64,000 nucleotides of DNA from Aradus depressus (GCA_963662175.1 OY759218.1:21666480-21730479), one strand, 5' to 3'. Shown: positions 25,185 through 30,866, counted from the first letter of the stretch. Notes: generated from the sequence alone by a model not told the origin. Made by a program: numbers and translations.

Positions 25185-28100
25185 TTTGCGTTTTTCTCAA
25201 AACTAAAATTTCGAGATGTCTAGTTGTAGTATTAAGGTGACGATATGTTTGTTTGCCAGGACTGACCTATTCATAGCGGTTTCGGCATTACACCATCGTC
25301 GGGTTTAGTTAATAACTAAGACAAATTCCTGAGTGCAAACCGTTCTTATAGGTAAATCAAGAAGGTAAGAAGAGGTTGGAATTTCAACTAGAAAATTCCC
25401 TTGGCTTTACAGTTGAGAATTTGTTTCTTCTGAAATATTTACTTCGCTTTTTTTTTTTTTCAATAACAGTGGCCAATTAATGGCTTCAGTAGCCGATTCG
25501 TTGGAGAAACAAAAAAATACAGTGGTAAAACTAAAATTAAACAGTTTAAAAAGACAAAATGTGACATGCATGAAATTATGTTTATATATTTAATATCATG
25601 ATTACTGATGACGTAAGAATAGTAATAAAATTAAAGTGAGAAGTTTTTTCTATCCATAAAATGTACAATATAAAATACAATGAATAATGATATCAATGAT
25701 TTATTATCAATTTTCACTATATGCCCGCGTTTCTCAACATATCCTTTTTTGTTCAGACGAACACGAACTGAGTTATTTTTTCAATGTATATCCAAAAACA
25801 TTTTATTTTAGCGATAGTTTTTGAAGAAGACGCTTCAGTATCCATATGTAGTGGAAGATTTTTTGTTATTTTGGCTTCACTATGAGCCTGAAGTTAGCAA
25901 ATATACATACTGTATATTATTTTGAAACTTGTCAAGGGGAGTTTCTTGTTTGCCGTCTGGGAAAATATGGTATTTTTGTGGAAATTATTTCAAAAAAAAT
26001 TTCTAAAGAAAATTAGAAATTTTCACTGTCTGTCAGTTTATTGATTTTTTAAAAATATGTATATGTTATTTATTGCAAAAATGTCAATCAAATGTGTATA
26101 GATCTTTATAATTTTAAGTTTTGTTTTGATTTTAAGTAAATCGAGAAAAAAAAAATTAAATAGAAATAATAGCTGGTTTGAAAAAAAAAAAAATAATAAA
26201 AACAAATTATTCTTTAATTTATTATTTTTTTATTTTCAAACCAGCTATTACTTCTATTGACGTGAAAACGTCTATTCGCTCGTTAAGCACAGTGATAGCC
26301 GGTCAAACTTTCTTGTGTTACAAAATACCGTCAGATTTCAATCGATAATAACTACGAGACTAATAATGAGATAATAACGGTTGAGGTCACAATGGATAGA
26401 GCATGTCTGTACGTGTTTGTTGTGCAGTGTTTGTTTGGCCTGTGACGTTATCGGGCTAGTGTGGGCGCCGGCGGATGATTGTTGCGAATTAGGGTTGTGT
26501 AAAATTAGAAATTAGTGTAGCGTGATAACGCGTTTAGATAGGACGTTGATTCGGGTGTCATTGTAAAGAGCTTGAGGAGCACTACTAGGAGTCAAAGTGA
26601 AACAATAAAAATATTTGCCGAAATATATGTAAAAATCGGTATTAAATTGAAAATTGCAAAAAAATTAAAGATGTCGTCTCATATGAATCGTAAATATGCG
26701 CGGAATTATAGAAAACGCAAATCAGACGAAAGCTCGCATCAAAAGGGATTTTAAAAACCTAAAAAGTCTAGTGCCGAGCAAATGCAAGAGCTACGGCAGC
26801 TTCGAAAAGAAAATGAAAAATGATTTTATCCCGACGTTTTCACGGAAAATCTACGGCGTGGACCTTGACTACGCCTTAATCTTTTTATTTTTTGTTTCGA
26901 ATTTACCAATGATATACAATTTGTAACGTCAGCGGTCAAACATTTCTTATGCCGCTCATAGTCAACTTTTAAATTTATATGTTTTGATCATCCAAAGAAT
27001 AACCTCTTCTTAATAAATCTCTTTGTTTTTTAGACTTTCTTCAGACATTTATGACAAACAAGAGAACGAGGATTGTTCATTTTCGCCGACATTTTCGCAC
27101 GAACAGATGACTCTGGGTAGCGCTAGTGAGGAGTCAGACACCTACTCTCCCCTGGACAACCAACAGAAGCTCAATGCTTCATCCCCACACAAAATCCTTC
27201 AAGGTAAAGCCACTTCGCATCTTCAACTAGACGAATCCACATCTCATTAGATTAGAGATTTTTGTGAAATTATTCAATATTATGTTGGCACGAGTAATTA
27301 ATTTTGTGAAAAATACACTTCTTATATCCTACTAAGAGCGTATAAGAATGTTTTGTGCTCCTTGGATCTATTCTGTATAATATTTTATAGAAAAAACTGG
27401 CATGATTGAGCTATTTTGAAACTTTTCCGCCATCTTGTAACTGTGTGGTGACTGCATGCTGTGCATTTTAATATGTGTTTTCACCTAAAAGTAATTGGAC
27501 CGTTCCATCTCAAATTACACATAAGATTTCATGTTTGGATCAACAATAAAAAAAAAAAAATAATAAAAAAATAAGTATGCTCACTTGCGAGTATAGACAC
27601 GGTGAATGTTGGCTTAGCCTACTAACCGGGCCCAGAAGCGCTGAGGGTTTAGGCAGGAAGCCACAGGGATAACCGACGCACATAGGTTGATTTAAAGGAT
27701 TTAGGCGGTCAACATTATTTTACAGTGTGTTTTGACTTTAAATCATATATCTTATTGTAAAGTATTATCCTTTGTAAAATTAGCATATTTTCCCCGCTAA
27801 TAAGTGAAAAAAATTAGAAATAAAAGACAGAATCTTGAAAAAAAAAAATTATATGTATAAAAAAGAATATATTTTTTCGTAAGCACTTCGAACTTCTTTT
27901 CTTAGTCAGTTCTCTCCTCTCTAGACTTTTTTACTGGCAATTTTTACGCCAGATGCAAAACGCTTTCGAACAATCGAATCCTGGCGTGTAGTACCGATAG
28001 TCCAAATTCAATAGCCGTTGAACTTGTTTTTAACTTTTGGGTCAGACTTTTAAAGTCTTTAGATGTTGCTCCGCATATATAACACCGACTTTTAGATTTT

Positions 28101-30866
28101 GTATCGGTTGCAGCGTTACATACCTTGCCATCGATCATCGTCATCTTAAAGACATGTTTAAACATGAATTTACTCCCATGCAAAATTACTTAAGTAGGTA
28201 TGTAGGAGGCGATAATATAACAAAATGTCTTATAAACATGAAAATTAAGTAAAAATTCCATTACAAAACAACCTTTTTTTTATAGTTCTACAAATAATAT
28301 AAAACAACGTTAAAAATCGTTTAAACATATCAAGAAATATTGATTTTTTCCTGAATTATTCGAATCCATCACCATCACTTCAAAAGATTAGAGGGAAAAC
28401 ACAAAATTTTTCTAGGGTCAAATGTTAACACTGAGAGCGTTGATAACAATGATATGTAAGCAGTGAGAAGAGCAGGTTTAACTACCTTGCGCGCGTGCAC
28501 GGTAAAAGATTCGCGAGTGGGGATGGTAAATTATTGTTACTTAGACATTCCTTTGGCTATGGGATTATTTTGGTATTTTTAACATCACTTTTAAAATTTG
28601 ACTTTTGGTCGCCTAAATCCTTTAAATCAACCTATGTGCGACGGACACTGTTGGAGGAGGCCTTGACTCACTAAGTGGGTTGTCGCGCCACTGTGAATGA
28701 ATGAAATGTCTGTGAACACAATAACTCCGAAAAGAATGAATGGATGTATTGAAACGAAACTTTATAACTCCATAAGAAAGTTATCTCCATATTTTCAGTC
28801 AAATCAGGTAAAGGAGGGTTTTAGAGGAATAGGGAGAACATCTTACCAAAGAACGAGCTGGGGAAGTACATTGATACTCTGATTACTGTTTAATACTTTT
28901 AAAGGTCATTATCAAGTATATTAAAAAAAAAAAATTGGTGATCCACTCATGACATTTTCTGGTATGATGAAATAAATAGGCTAATTGTATTTATTGTTGA
29001 CTTACTATTGTTTTTAATTTTTTTTAAAAATATATTTTTCCCTTGGCTTTTTTTATGGATGGCAATTTTTCATTTTTATTATTTTTATTTTATGATTTTT
29101 TCTCATGCTTGCGATTTTCATAAATATTCTGAAATATAAATAAATATCCACAATTATAAGTGGGCGGAGCGAAGCGGTTTCCGCTTGATCGAGTAACTTT
29201 TTGTAATTGTACCTGTCAAAAAATTCTTTCTAGATTTCGTTGAAGTTCAACATAATGTCTCAGCATAATGTTTACCACAGATGTATCATAAATGAATTAA
29301 TTATATCAAAATAAATGCTGGCTCCGCTCCACTATTTTATTTAAGGTTGTATTTCCCTAGCTATATATGTGTATGTTCTGTGTTTGTGTTTCCGGTACAG
29401 GTTTTCAAGTGTACCCTCCCCCAGCTACCCCCCCAGAACCCGCACCCCCTGATCATCCAAGACATCACCTCCTAACCAACGCTGCAAATATCCTTGGATC
29501 TTACACCAGTTTGGATGAAATTACATGTAATTTGATGATATAATTTGCTTTATGACAAATCAGGTTTTTTACCCTTAATTTTTTTTTATTGTAAATCCCT
29601 TCAGTGTGCACAATTTAAGGAAAAAAAAAATATGGCCAATTTTTAAGGATTCTTCCTTAAACATGTAAAACTGTGTAATGCTATCTGTATACTTTATATA
29701 ATCAACCTATAAAACTACATTTGATTCGTCGTGCTGTCCCACAATGAACCGTCACAAATCGACTTCTATTCAATTGAAAAAGTAAGGTCTCGGATTAAAT
29801 ATTTTTGAACGTCCTACCTCTAAGTTTGATGGAAAATCTTCTAGAAATTTTGATTCAACTTGTAACGCCAACCTCACATTAGGCAATTCCGAAGCGACGC
29901 GACTGATACTCAAGTATCTTGAGGGTGGTATCTTAGAAGTCACTTCCTATGTTGAGTGGTGGGGAGACACAAACGACGCCACTCCCAGGAGACGCGTTTC
30001 CTACCCGTATCCTACCAGTCTCAAGCGACCTGCTAGGAAGGTCGCCCGTCTCTTGAGTCTCCTGCGTCGCCTCGCAATGGCTAGTGAACACACTCTTCTG
30101 CACTCACACATTCCCATTTGTGTGTTCCTCTGTCTTATGGATGGAGTAACAATGCCAATCAAGTGTAGGAATGATTCTTTCGTCATTCGGTAGAATGCTA
30201 CGAACTTGGAATCCGACTTTTCCAGCTCTTTAGCACCAACAAATAGTTAACATTCCTTTCGATGTAAGGATGGCGCCATAATCTTCGGATTTTCCTTTTT
30301 CTATAATAATAATAAGACACAACGACATCTTCATCACTTGAAGAATCTTCACTTGACATGGTGAACAACTCAGCTTCTCGCCACGGCTAGATGGAGACTG
30401 AAGAGATCCTAGTCGCTGCACAGTATCCTCAGTGTGAGGAGAAAAGTTGCCTACGGGTATCATACCCACAGGCAACTCAAATGGCTGATGCTTGAGTATC
30501 AGTCGCGTCGCTTCGGAATTGCCTAATGTGAGGTTGGCCTAACAGTAACATCTCCAGTTCTATTCATGGCAGGAAACCTGTTCTGATCTCGTTAGAAACG
30601 TAGTTTAATGAGCTTTCTATTCAGACAACACGTTAAGTGTAGCGGAAGGCATTATTCAAGATATTTCTAAAATTCCAAGTGCATTAGTTTAGGTTGTCCA
30701 CAACCAAATTTTATCAATCTACCTATTTTTCAATTGACCCCCATACATTATTTTTGCAGATCGCTTATCATTCCTCATTGCCCGATCACATCTAGAAACT
30801 CCTACTCATTACTTGGATCGGAAGCAATGTATCGATGCTACTCAGATACTGTTCGAAATGTATTGA
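100..30866 (+). CDS. RhoGAPp190: p190RhoGAP orthologue (ARHGAP5/35 family), 20 coding exons, ends without a RhoGAP domain
   Basis: Cytoplasmic regulator of Rho-family signalling; in flies and mammals p190 proteins restrain RhoA downstream of integrins and Src kinases. Coding exons: 100-276, 1688-1835, 1916-2005, 3584-3756, 4733-5002, 7375-7604, 8626-8844, 9169-9355, 9442-9557, 10617-10769, 13871-13982, 17209-17332, 17417-17618, 18045-18218, 19525-19776, 23429-23607, 24475-24640, 27034-27203, 29401-29526, 30760-30866. All introns are GT-AG and phases match throughout; total 3375 nt, 1124 aa. Order: GTPase-like domain with P-loop (residues 1-286), FF repeats (287-588), pseudo-GTPase pG1 (about 588-734) and pG2 (about 734-991), linker. 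Family members are about 1500 aa and end in a RhoGAP domain, which is absent here. The first ATG (100) is followed in frame by ATG at 109 (MARK), which has A at -3 and G at +4 and matches the mammalian MARK start better. Exons 1-18 are secure; the last two are inferred from frame and splice signals. Confidence 0.93.
277..1687. other. p190 intron 1, AT-rich, one shared repeat fragment
   Basis: Mostly low-complexity AT-rich sequence. About 955-1250 resembles 23222-23340 (both read, on the minus strand, a peptide of the type [18 protein letters not shown] versus [18 protein letters not shown]), so a dispersed repeat is likely. No gene supported. Confidence 0.45.
1688..1835 (+). CDS. RhoGAPp190: p190 exon 2 (GTPase-like domain)
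   Basis: Encodes [18 protein letters not shown] and then [15 protein letters not shown], both near-identical to the mammalian protein. Acceptor TTTTTAG, donor GTAACA. Enters in phase 0 and leaves with one base. Confidence 0.93.
1916..2005 (+). CDS. RhoGAPp190: p190 exon 3 (GTPase-like domain)
   Basis: Encodes [19 protein letters not shown], a strongly conserved p190 stretch. Acceptor TTTCAG, donor GTAAGA. Separated from exon 2 by only 80 bp, the shortest intron in the gene. Confidence 0.93.
2182..2658 (+). pseudogene. LINE ORF2 C-terminal fragment
   Basis: 158-codon remnant of the thumb/linker after the reverse transcriptase; the upstream part is missing (5' truncation) and the downstream zinc-knuckle part is in another frame from about 2640 to 2930. 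Not expected to be functional. Confidence 0.8.
2184..3302 (+). mobile_element. 5'-truncated LINE (ORF2 3' end plus 3' UTR) with 12-bp TSD
   Basis: TAGTCTACGCGT at 2172-2183 is repeated exactly at 3303-3314. The insert begins inside an ORF2 tail: YGAQVWG and [18 protein letters not shown] are typical of insect LINE reverse-transcriptase C-termini. A frame break near 2650 separates this from a Cys/His knuckle (CPLCNF...[11 protein letters not shown]). The 3' end is a TATC-type simple tail. It sits in p190 intron 3. Confidence 0.85.
3584..3756 (+). CDS. RhoGAPp190: p190 exon 4 (GTPase-like domain)
   Basis: Encodes [18 protein letters not shown] and [14 protein letters not shown], the strand leading to the G4 motif. 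Acceptor TTTTTAG, donor GTAGGT. Leaves in phase 0. Confidence 0.93.
3820..3960 (+). repeat. dispersed repeat family B, copy 1
   Basis: Shares CACTTTACT, GGGCCT, TTTATATTTATGAC.TAATC and TTGTGGAGAAAACT-type segments with 52655-52830; a short third match is at 18500-18535. Class unknown. Confidence 0.6.
4164..4420. repeat. foldback MITE-like element
   Basis: Imperfect inverted arms of about 80 bp. The left begins ACTTTCTTATACCAACCA and the right ends with its complement; both continue through a CT-rich / GA-rich stretch. No clear TSD. Lies in p190 intron 4. Confidence 0.7.
4733..5002 (+). CDS. RhoGAPp190: p190 exon 5 (G4/G5 motifs of the GTPase-like domain)
   Basis: Begins VTTKNDD: the guanine-specificity motif reads TKND, where the mammalian p190 has TKCD and canonical GTPases have NKxD. 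The [20 protein letters not shown] segment contains the G5-like ETSA and is nearly invariant in the family. Exactly 90 codons, phase 0 at both ends. Confidence 0.93.
5170..5450 (-). repeat. repeat family A, copy 1 (definition entry)
   Basis: Family A is the commonest repeat here. In its forward orientation it opens with TACTTCCCCAG plus CTATACAAAGTA, carries one or more internal units (GTATCGACACGAAATTT, a CCCATAAGGACGACAC box, TCAGCCAAATCGGC, AACTCTAATAACTGCCGATG), and closes with TTAATTCGTTCTGGGGAAGTA. The ends form an 11-bp inverted repeat, so a non-autonomous DNA element is likely. This copy is reversed and truncated. Confidence 0.8.
5525..6060 (+). repeat. duplicated module C, copy 1, with short ORF
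   Basis: About 90% identical by eye to 26262-26800. Starts TGACGTGAAAACGTC, runs through a non-coding leader, and ends in an ORF (5900-6088 here) with basic peptide [20 protein letters not shown]. The arrangement (leader, then Arg/Lys-rich N-terminus) suggests the 5' end of an unclassified mobile element; class not recognised. Confidence 0.65.
6070..6425 (-). repeat. repeat family A, copy 2
   Basis: Reversed, two internal units; abuts module C copy 1 at its left. Confidence 0.75.
6865..7110. repeat. foldback repeat with paired hammerhead-like motifs
   Basis: Near-perfect inverted arms (about 6885-6975 and 6999-7095) around a roughly 23-bp spacer. Each arm carries CTGAGGA, T, GGTA-GAAA-TACC, GAAA, followed by GTACTCCCATGTA. 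On the plus strand the motif is at 7011-7034, on the minus strand at 6939-6962. Two diverged relatives lie at 19020-19265 and 24690-24900. Confidence 0.8.
7185..7290 (+). repeat. repeat family A, fragment
   Basis: One internal unit only, 80 bp upstream of p190 exon 6. Confidence 0.6.
7375..7604 (+). CDS. RhoGAPp190: p190 exon 6 (FF repeat 1)
   Basis: Encodes an FF-type helical repeat with W near the start ([10 protein letters not shown]) and the closing motif [16 protein letters not shown], equivalent to the mammalian FLQHIHRLKHEH. FF repeats in p190 bind transcription regulators such as TFII-I in mammals. Leaves with two bases. Confidence 0.92.
7713..8423 (+). CDS. unidentified 236-codon intronic ORF
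   Basis: Lies in p190 intron 6. The first 30 codons overlap a short family A-like fragment, so the unique part starts near 7801. From there it is open for about 200 codons in AT-rich DNA, Asn/Glu/Asp-rich, with an acidic EDEEEEDVN run. I do not recognise the protein. An in-frame donor-like GTAACT at 8367 would not restore the p190 frame, so it is not a cassette exon through that site. It could be a mobile-element remnant or a chance ORF. Confidence 0.3.
   Translation: MLISHRTSAKLFHGKGREIKLCIYKTTSRNMSLGLAYPPPSDPLKTYLYHELPSESNIVQNDGESKMSTLDCDREFATESQYKWMMYKYERNLNVTLPTKESHGKTLIGIENEDEEEEDVNVQTSDKIVEWNSNRSTVNENVGVRIEINNGYGLQNNEMPVNEENEICNINSNYSNGKDRSNSIKLNNVEDDTVDVVATYIERNARIFDNWEMDDVLEVTHDKDKSSVVHLEGSEI
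8626..8844 (+). CDS. RhoGAPp190: p190 exon 7 (FF repeat 2)
   Basis: Encodes [17 protein letters not shown] and [20 protein letters not shown], matching the mammalian [20 protein letters not shown] region. Joined to exon 6 through a split Cys codon. Donor GTGAGC after GA; the next exon completes Glu. Confidence 0.92.
8925..8944. repeat. poly-C tract
   Basis: About 20 consecutive C in p190 intron 7; one of several long C/G runs in this AT-rich window. Confidence 0.95.
9169..9355 (+). CDS. RhoGAPp190: p190 exon 8 (FF repeat 3)
   Basis: Encodes [19 protein letters not shown] and closes with [18 protein letters not shown], the counterpart of mammalian IYGKHQKQIIDKAKEEFQ. Acceptor TTTTCAAG, donor GTATGT, leaves in phase 0. 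Confidence 0.93.
9442..9557 (+). CDS. RhoGAPp190: p190 exon 9 (FF repeat 4, first part)
   Basis: Encodes [15 protein letters not shown], matching mammalian ELLLEYSELFYELEL, and ends DDSR across the junction. Acceptor TTTTGCAG, donor GTTCGT (less common but valid). Confidence 0.92.
9600..10010 (-). repeat. repeat family A, copy 3
   Basis: Reversed, begins at the AATGTACTTCC end and carries two internal units; its far end is replaced abruptly by GC-rich sequence near 10015. Confidence 0.75.
10010..10545 (-). mobile_element. GC-rich retroelement-like fragment with minus-strand ORF
   Basis: Sharp GC rise within AT-rich intron 9. The minus strand is open for about 170 codons ([38 protein letters not shown]) and includes a run of G/C at 10370-10390. 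It resembles a LINE ORF1-type segment only in composition; I could not identify the family. Confidence 0.4.
10617..10769 (+). CDS. RhoGAPp190: p190 exon 10 (FF repeat 4, end)
   Basis: Encodes [19 protein letters not shown], the conserved Cys/His-rich segment that in mammals reads HIHFVYHPTKETCPSCPAC. Donor GTAAGT. Confidence 0.93.
10920..11399 (-). pseudogene. errantivirus envelope-like gene, truncated
   Basis: 159 codons. A hydrophobic signal-like start is followed by a region ending in a furin-type RTKR site and a Gly-rich hydrophobic segment, the layout of F-type (baculovirus-like) fusion proteins carried by errantiviruses. The long ectodomain C-terminal part and the transmembrane anchor are missing, so it cannot be a working fusion protein. 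Confidence 0.75.
11340..12440 (-). pseudogene. errantivirus integrase, fragment of pol
   Basis: The N-terminal HHCC region (about 12440-12300) is interrupted by a stop and has lost part of its CxxC. The catalytic core (12341-11820) keeps both Asp residues and the Glu, spaced D-35-E. A frame break near 11815 separates a basic C-terminal tail that continues to about 11340 and overlaps the envelope start. Confidence 0.85.
12410..13633 (-). pseudogene. errantivirus gag-like gene, frameshifted
   Basis: A 292-codon open stretch (13633-12755) contains the capsid-like region with conserved pattern HYDG, FI..CE, and LI..L...F. A frame change near 12755 leads into a Pro/Gln/Asn-rich nucleocapsid-like tail that reads to about 12430 and has no CCHC knuckle, as in errantiviruses. 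Confidence 0.75.
13871..13982 (+). CDS. RhoGAPp190: p190 exon 11 (start of pseudo-GTPase pG1)
   Basis: Encodes [20 protein letters not shown], matching mammalian INLVILGKDGLARELANE; no GKS P-loop is present, as expected of pG1. The 3.1-kb intron before it holds the errantivirus. Confidence 0.92.
14185..14735 (-). repeat. repeat family A, copy 4
   Basis: Reversed, near full length: several internal units and the TAGCTGGGGAAGTAG terminus at 14698-14712. Confidence 0.75.
14820..14890. repeat. short tandem repeat
   Basis: Two copies of a 31-bp unit beginning GTAATAAAAAATACAATAAA, in AT-rich intron 11. Confidence 0.75.
15933..16799 (+). pseudogene. Tc1/mariner transposase, inactivated
   Basis: 288 codons with paired-like helix-turn-helix regions (residues 25-130; [15 protein letters not shown]) and part of the DDE domain. 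The first catalytic Asp is lost: the usual FSDES motif reads FAVES. The second Asp is present (FLDDNARPH). The protein stops just after LSPDL, before the third acidic residue (usually NPIEH). The region between blocks one and two is short. It lies in p190 intron 11, sense orientation. TIRs not located. Confidence 0.85.
17209..17332 (+). CDS. RhoGAPp190: p190 exon 12 (pG1)
   Basis: Encodes [20 protein letters not shown] and [17 protein letters not shown], aligned with mammalian VRLPVNSFQTPTFQPHG. Acceptor TTTTTTCAG; an 84-bp intron follows. Confidence 0.92.
17417..17618 (+). CDS. RhoGAPp190: p190 exon 13 (pG1, end)
   Basis: Encodes [20 protein letters not shown] and [13 protein letters not shown], the beta-strand region of pG1. 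An acidic EEEE run follows. Donor GTAATT. Confidence 0.9.
17788..17937. repeat. 75-bp tandem duplication
   Basis: Two diverged units, each beginning GGCGCACTTA and containing ATCATGCCT or GTCATGCCT; GC-rich relative to intron 13. Confidence 0.65.
18045..18218 (+). CDS. RhoGAPp190: p190 exon 14 (pG1/pG2 junction)
   Basis: Encodes [20 protein letters not shown] and [14 protein letters not shown], the counterpart of mammalian LQCVFLDPA... QISQVLKGLL. Ends EPDIR, joining to exon 15 as in mammalian VDLRIVMC. Confidence 0.91.
18704..18827. repeat. 62-bp perfect tandem duplication (one mismatch)
   Basis: 18704-18765 and 18766-18827 are identical except for one base (TTTCTAAC versus TTTTTAAC). Unit begins TAAATTAATGCGAAAGCGG. 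Confidence 0.95.
19015..19275. repeat. foldback repeat related to the one at 6865-7110
   Basis: Inverted arms (about 19020-19090 and 19180-19265) containing GATGGTAGCAATACCGGAAG and its diverged complement, plus AAGTACTCCCATGTA. The hammerhead-like core has decayed (GGAA for GAAA). Confidence 0.7.
19525..19776 (+). CDS. RhoGAPp190: p190 exon 15 (pseudo-GTPase pG2)
   Basis: Encodes [40 protein letters not shown] and [20 protein letters not shown]; the last is almost identical to mammalian [20 protein letters not shown]. The 'protrudin'-like hydrophobic fold lacks nucleotide-binding motifs, as known for pG2. Confidence 0.94.
20065..20235 (+). repeat. repeat family A, head only
   Basis: Contains the ACTTCCTCAGTTATACAAAG start, then TTTTCATCGGAATTTCATG; internal units absent. 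Confidence 0.65.
20345..20395 (+). ncRNA. single hammerhead-like motif
   Basis: CTGAAGA, T, GCG-GGCCCA-CGC, GGAA, then GTACTCCAA at 20358-20390. Same layout as the foldback motifs but with a different stem and no inverted partner seen. Confidence 0.35.
20470..20720. mobile_element. GC-rich retroelement-like fragment
   Basis: Abrupt GC-rich segment (CAGGCAGGCCAGGCCAGGGG) without a recognisable domain. Probably a LINE or SINE remnant in intron 15. Confidence 0.3.
20755..21035 (-). repeat. repeat family A, copy 5
   Basis: Reversed, two internal units with CATTCATTACATCGGCAGTT boxes. Confidence 0.75.
21180..22230 (-). mobile_element. Jockey-type LINE fragment: ORF1 and start of ORF2
   Basis: ORF1 (22227-21709) encodes a PRE_C2HC-type gag-like protein; conserved [13 protein letters not shown] and a knuckle [16 protein letters not shown]. 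Downstream, from about 21556, ORF2 begins with an endonuclease N-terminus ([28 protein letters not shown]) and is truncated near 21180. Confidence 0.8.
22300..23330 (+). mobile_element. LINE fragments, opposite orientation, internally deleted
   Basis: 22320-22610 repeats, inverted, the ORF1/ORF2 junction seen at 21535-21745. It is joined to a 3' ORF2 piece (22710-22930: [20 protein letters not shown] then [13 protein letters not shown]), the C-terminal RNase H/zinc end of a Jockey-like LINE. About 3 kb of ORF2 is missing between them. Intron 15 of p190. Confidence 0.7.
23429..23607 (+). CDS. RhoGAPp190: p190 exon 16 (pG2)
   Basis: Encodes [40 protein letters not shown] and HFTTTNSS, matching mammalian DIIPIQLVALTDGAVDVL and LSREQLTEGEEIAQEI. 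Acceptor TTTGCAG, donor GTAACC. The preceding intron (3.65 kb) is packed with LINE and family A repeats. Confidence 0.92.
23755..24300. repeat. repeat family A, two adjoining pieces
   Basis: 23755-23885 is in forward orientation and 23960-24297 reversed, ending at TATAGCTGGGGCAGTAAAA. They lie in p190 intron 16. Confidence 0.65.
24475..24640 (+). CDS. RhoGAPp190: p190 exon 17 (end of pG2)
   Basis: Encodes [20 protein letters not shown], matching mammalian [20 protein letters not shown], then an acidic stretch and [14 protein letters not shown]. Acceptor TTCTTGTAG lies just after a TA-rich simple repeat. Confidence 0.91.
24690..24905. repeat. foldback repeat, diverged relative of 6865-7110
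   Basis: Arms match around GAAATAGACAATA and its complement; GGCTGAAGATGGTAGCAATA at 24791-24810 is the decayed hammerhead-like core. Confidence 0.6.
24969..25249. mobile_element. 281-bp MITE with about 35-bp TIRs
   Basis: Left end CATATCGTCACCTTAATACT and the right end is its complement, with a further AACTAGAC-type extension. The interior is A/T rich with a (TA)n tract at 25157-25184. No coding capacity; superfamily unknown. Confidence 0.75.
26160..26265. repeat. AT-rich hairpin
   Basis: AATAGCTGGTTTGAAAA and its complement flank an A/T-rich centre, directly before module C copy 2. Confidence 0.6.
26262..26940 (+). repeat. duplicated module C, copy 2
   Basis: Longer than the copy at 5525. 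It has an extra 20-bp segment after GATAGCCGG and the same basic ORF start, [20 protein letters not shown], then a frameshift. Both copies are in p190 introns in the same orientation. Confidence 0.65.
27034..27203 (+). CDS. RhoGAPp190: p190 exon 18 (disordered acidic/Ser linker)
   Basis: Encodes [17 protein letters not shown] and [15 protein letters not shown], low complexity and Ser/Glu/Asp-rich like the linker between pG2 and the GAP domain in other p190 proteins. Frame matches exons 17 and 19. Conservation by eye is weak, so the call rests on frame, splice signals and composition. Confidence 0.8.
27679..28638 (-). mobile_element. Transib (RAG1-like) transposon derivative, copy 1
   Basis: TSD CGACG at 27674-27678 and 28639-28643, matching the GC-rich 5-bp preference of Transib. 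TIRs begin CACATAGGTTGATTTAAAGG on both ends. The minus strand keeps a transposase fragment (28183-27944) with [15 protein letters not shown] and [16 protein letters not shown], the region of the zinc-binding insert in RAG1-like catalytic cores. Most of the transposase is deleted. Inserted in p190 intron 18. Confidence 0.85.
27944..28183 (-). pseudogene. Transib transposase fragment
   Basis: 79 codons, [12 protein letters not shown] followed by a CxxC knuckle and [15 protein letters not shown]. The catalytic Asp/Glu blocks outside this segment are missing, so it is not functional. Confidence 0.75.
28690..28885 (+). repeat. repeat family A, fragment
   Basis: GTGAACACAATAACTCCG through GAGCTGGGGAAGTACATTG; a single internal unit, with the right terminus present. 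It starts 50 bp after the Transib copy. Confidence 0.65.
29401..29526 (+). CDS. RhoGAPp190: p190 exon 19 (Pro-rich linker), candidate
   Basis: Acceptor CCGGTACAG; encodes [20 protein letters not shown], a Pro-rich segment that could bind SH3 domains, then [19 protein letters not shown]. The donor GTAATT after 29526 is of moderate strength; if unused, the frame reads only six more codons to TAA at 29541-29543. Pro-rich linkers precede the GAP domain in the family. Confidence 0.68.
29866..30539 (-). mobile_element. PIF/Harbinger-type element, internally deleted
   Basis: TAA target duplication at 29863-29865 and 30540-30542. TIRs of about 48 bp (right-end start GGCCAACCTCACATTAGGCA). On the minus strand, 30359-30190 encodes an acidic start and [20 protein letters not shown]; after a one-base frame change, 30186 onward reads [12 protein letters not shown]. 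Both are N-terminal blocks of Harbinger transposases. The DDE catalytic part is gone. Located between p190 exons 19 and 20. Confidence 0.85.
30110..30359 (-). pseudogene. Harbinger transposase N-terminal remnant
   Basis: Two frames: [19 protein letters not shown] then [12 protein letters not shown] (30359-30190), and [17 protein letters not shown] (from about 30195). A stop and frameshift separate them. No catalytic residues remain. Confidence 0.7.
30760..30866 (+). CDS. RhoGAPp190: p190 exon 20, candidate terminal exon with stop
   Basis: Acceptor TTTTTGCAG after a pyrimidine tract; in the frame set by exon 19 it is open to TGA at 30864-30866. It encodes [18 protein letters not shown] and ends [13 protein letters not shown] do not recognise this tail as any part of a p190 protein or RhoGAP domain. 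The next AATAAA signal I see downstream is near 33111. Confidence 0.5.
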
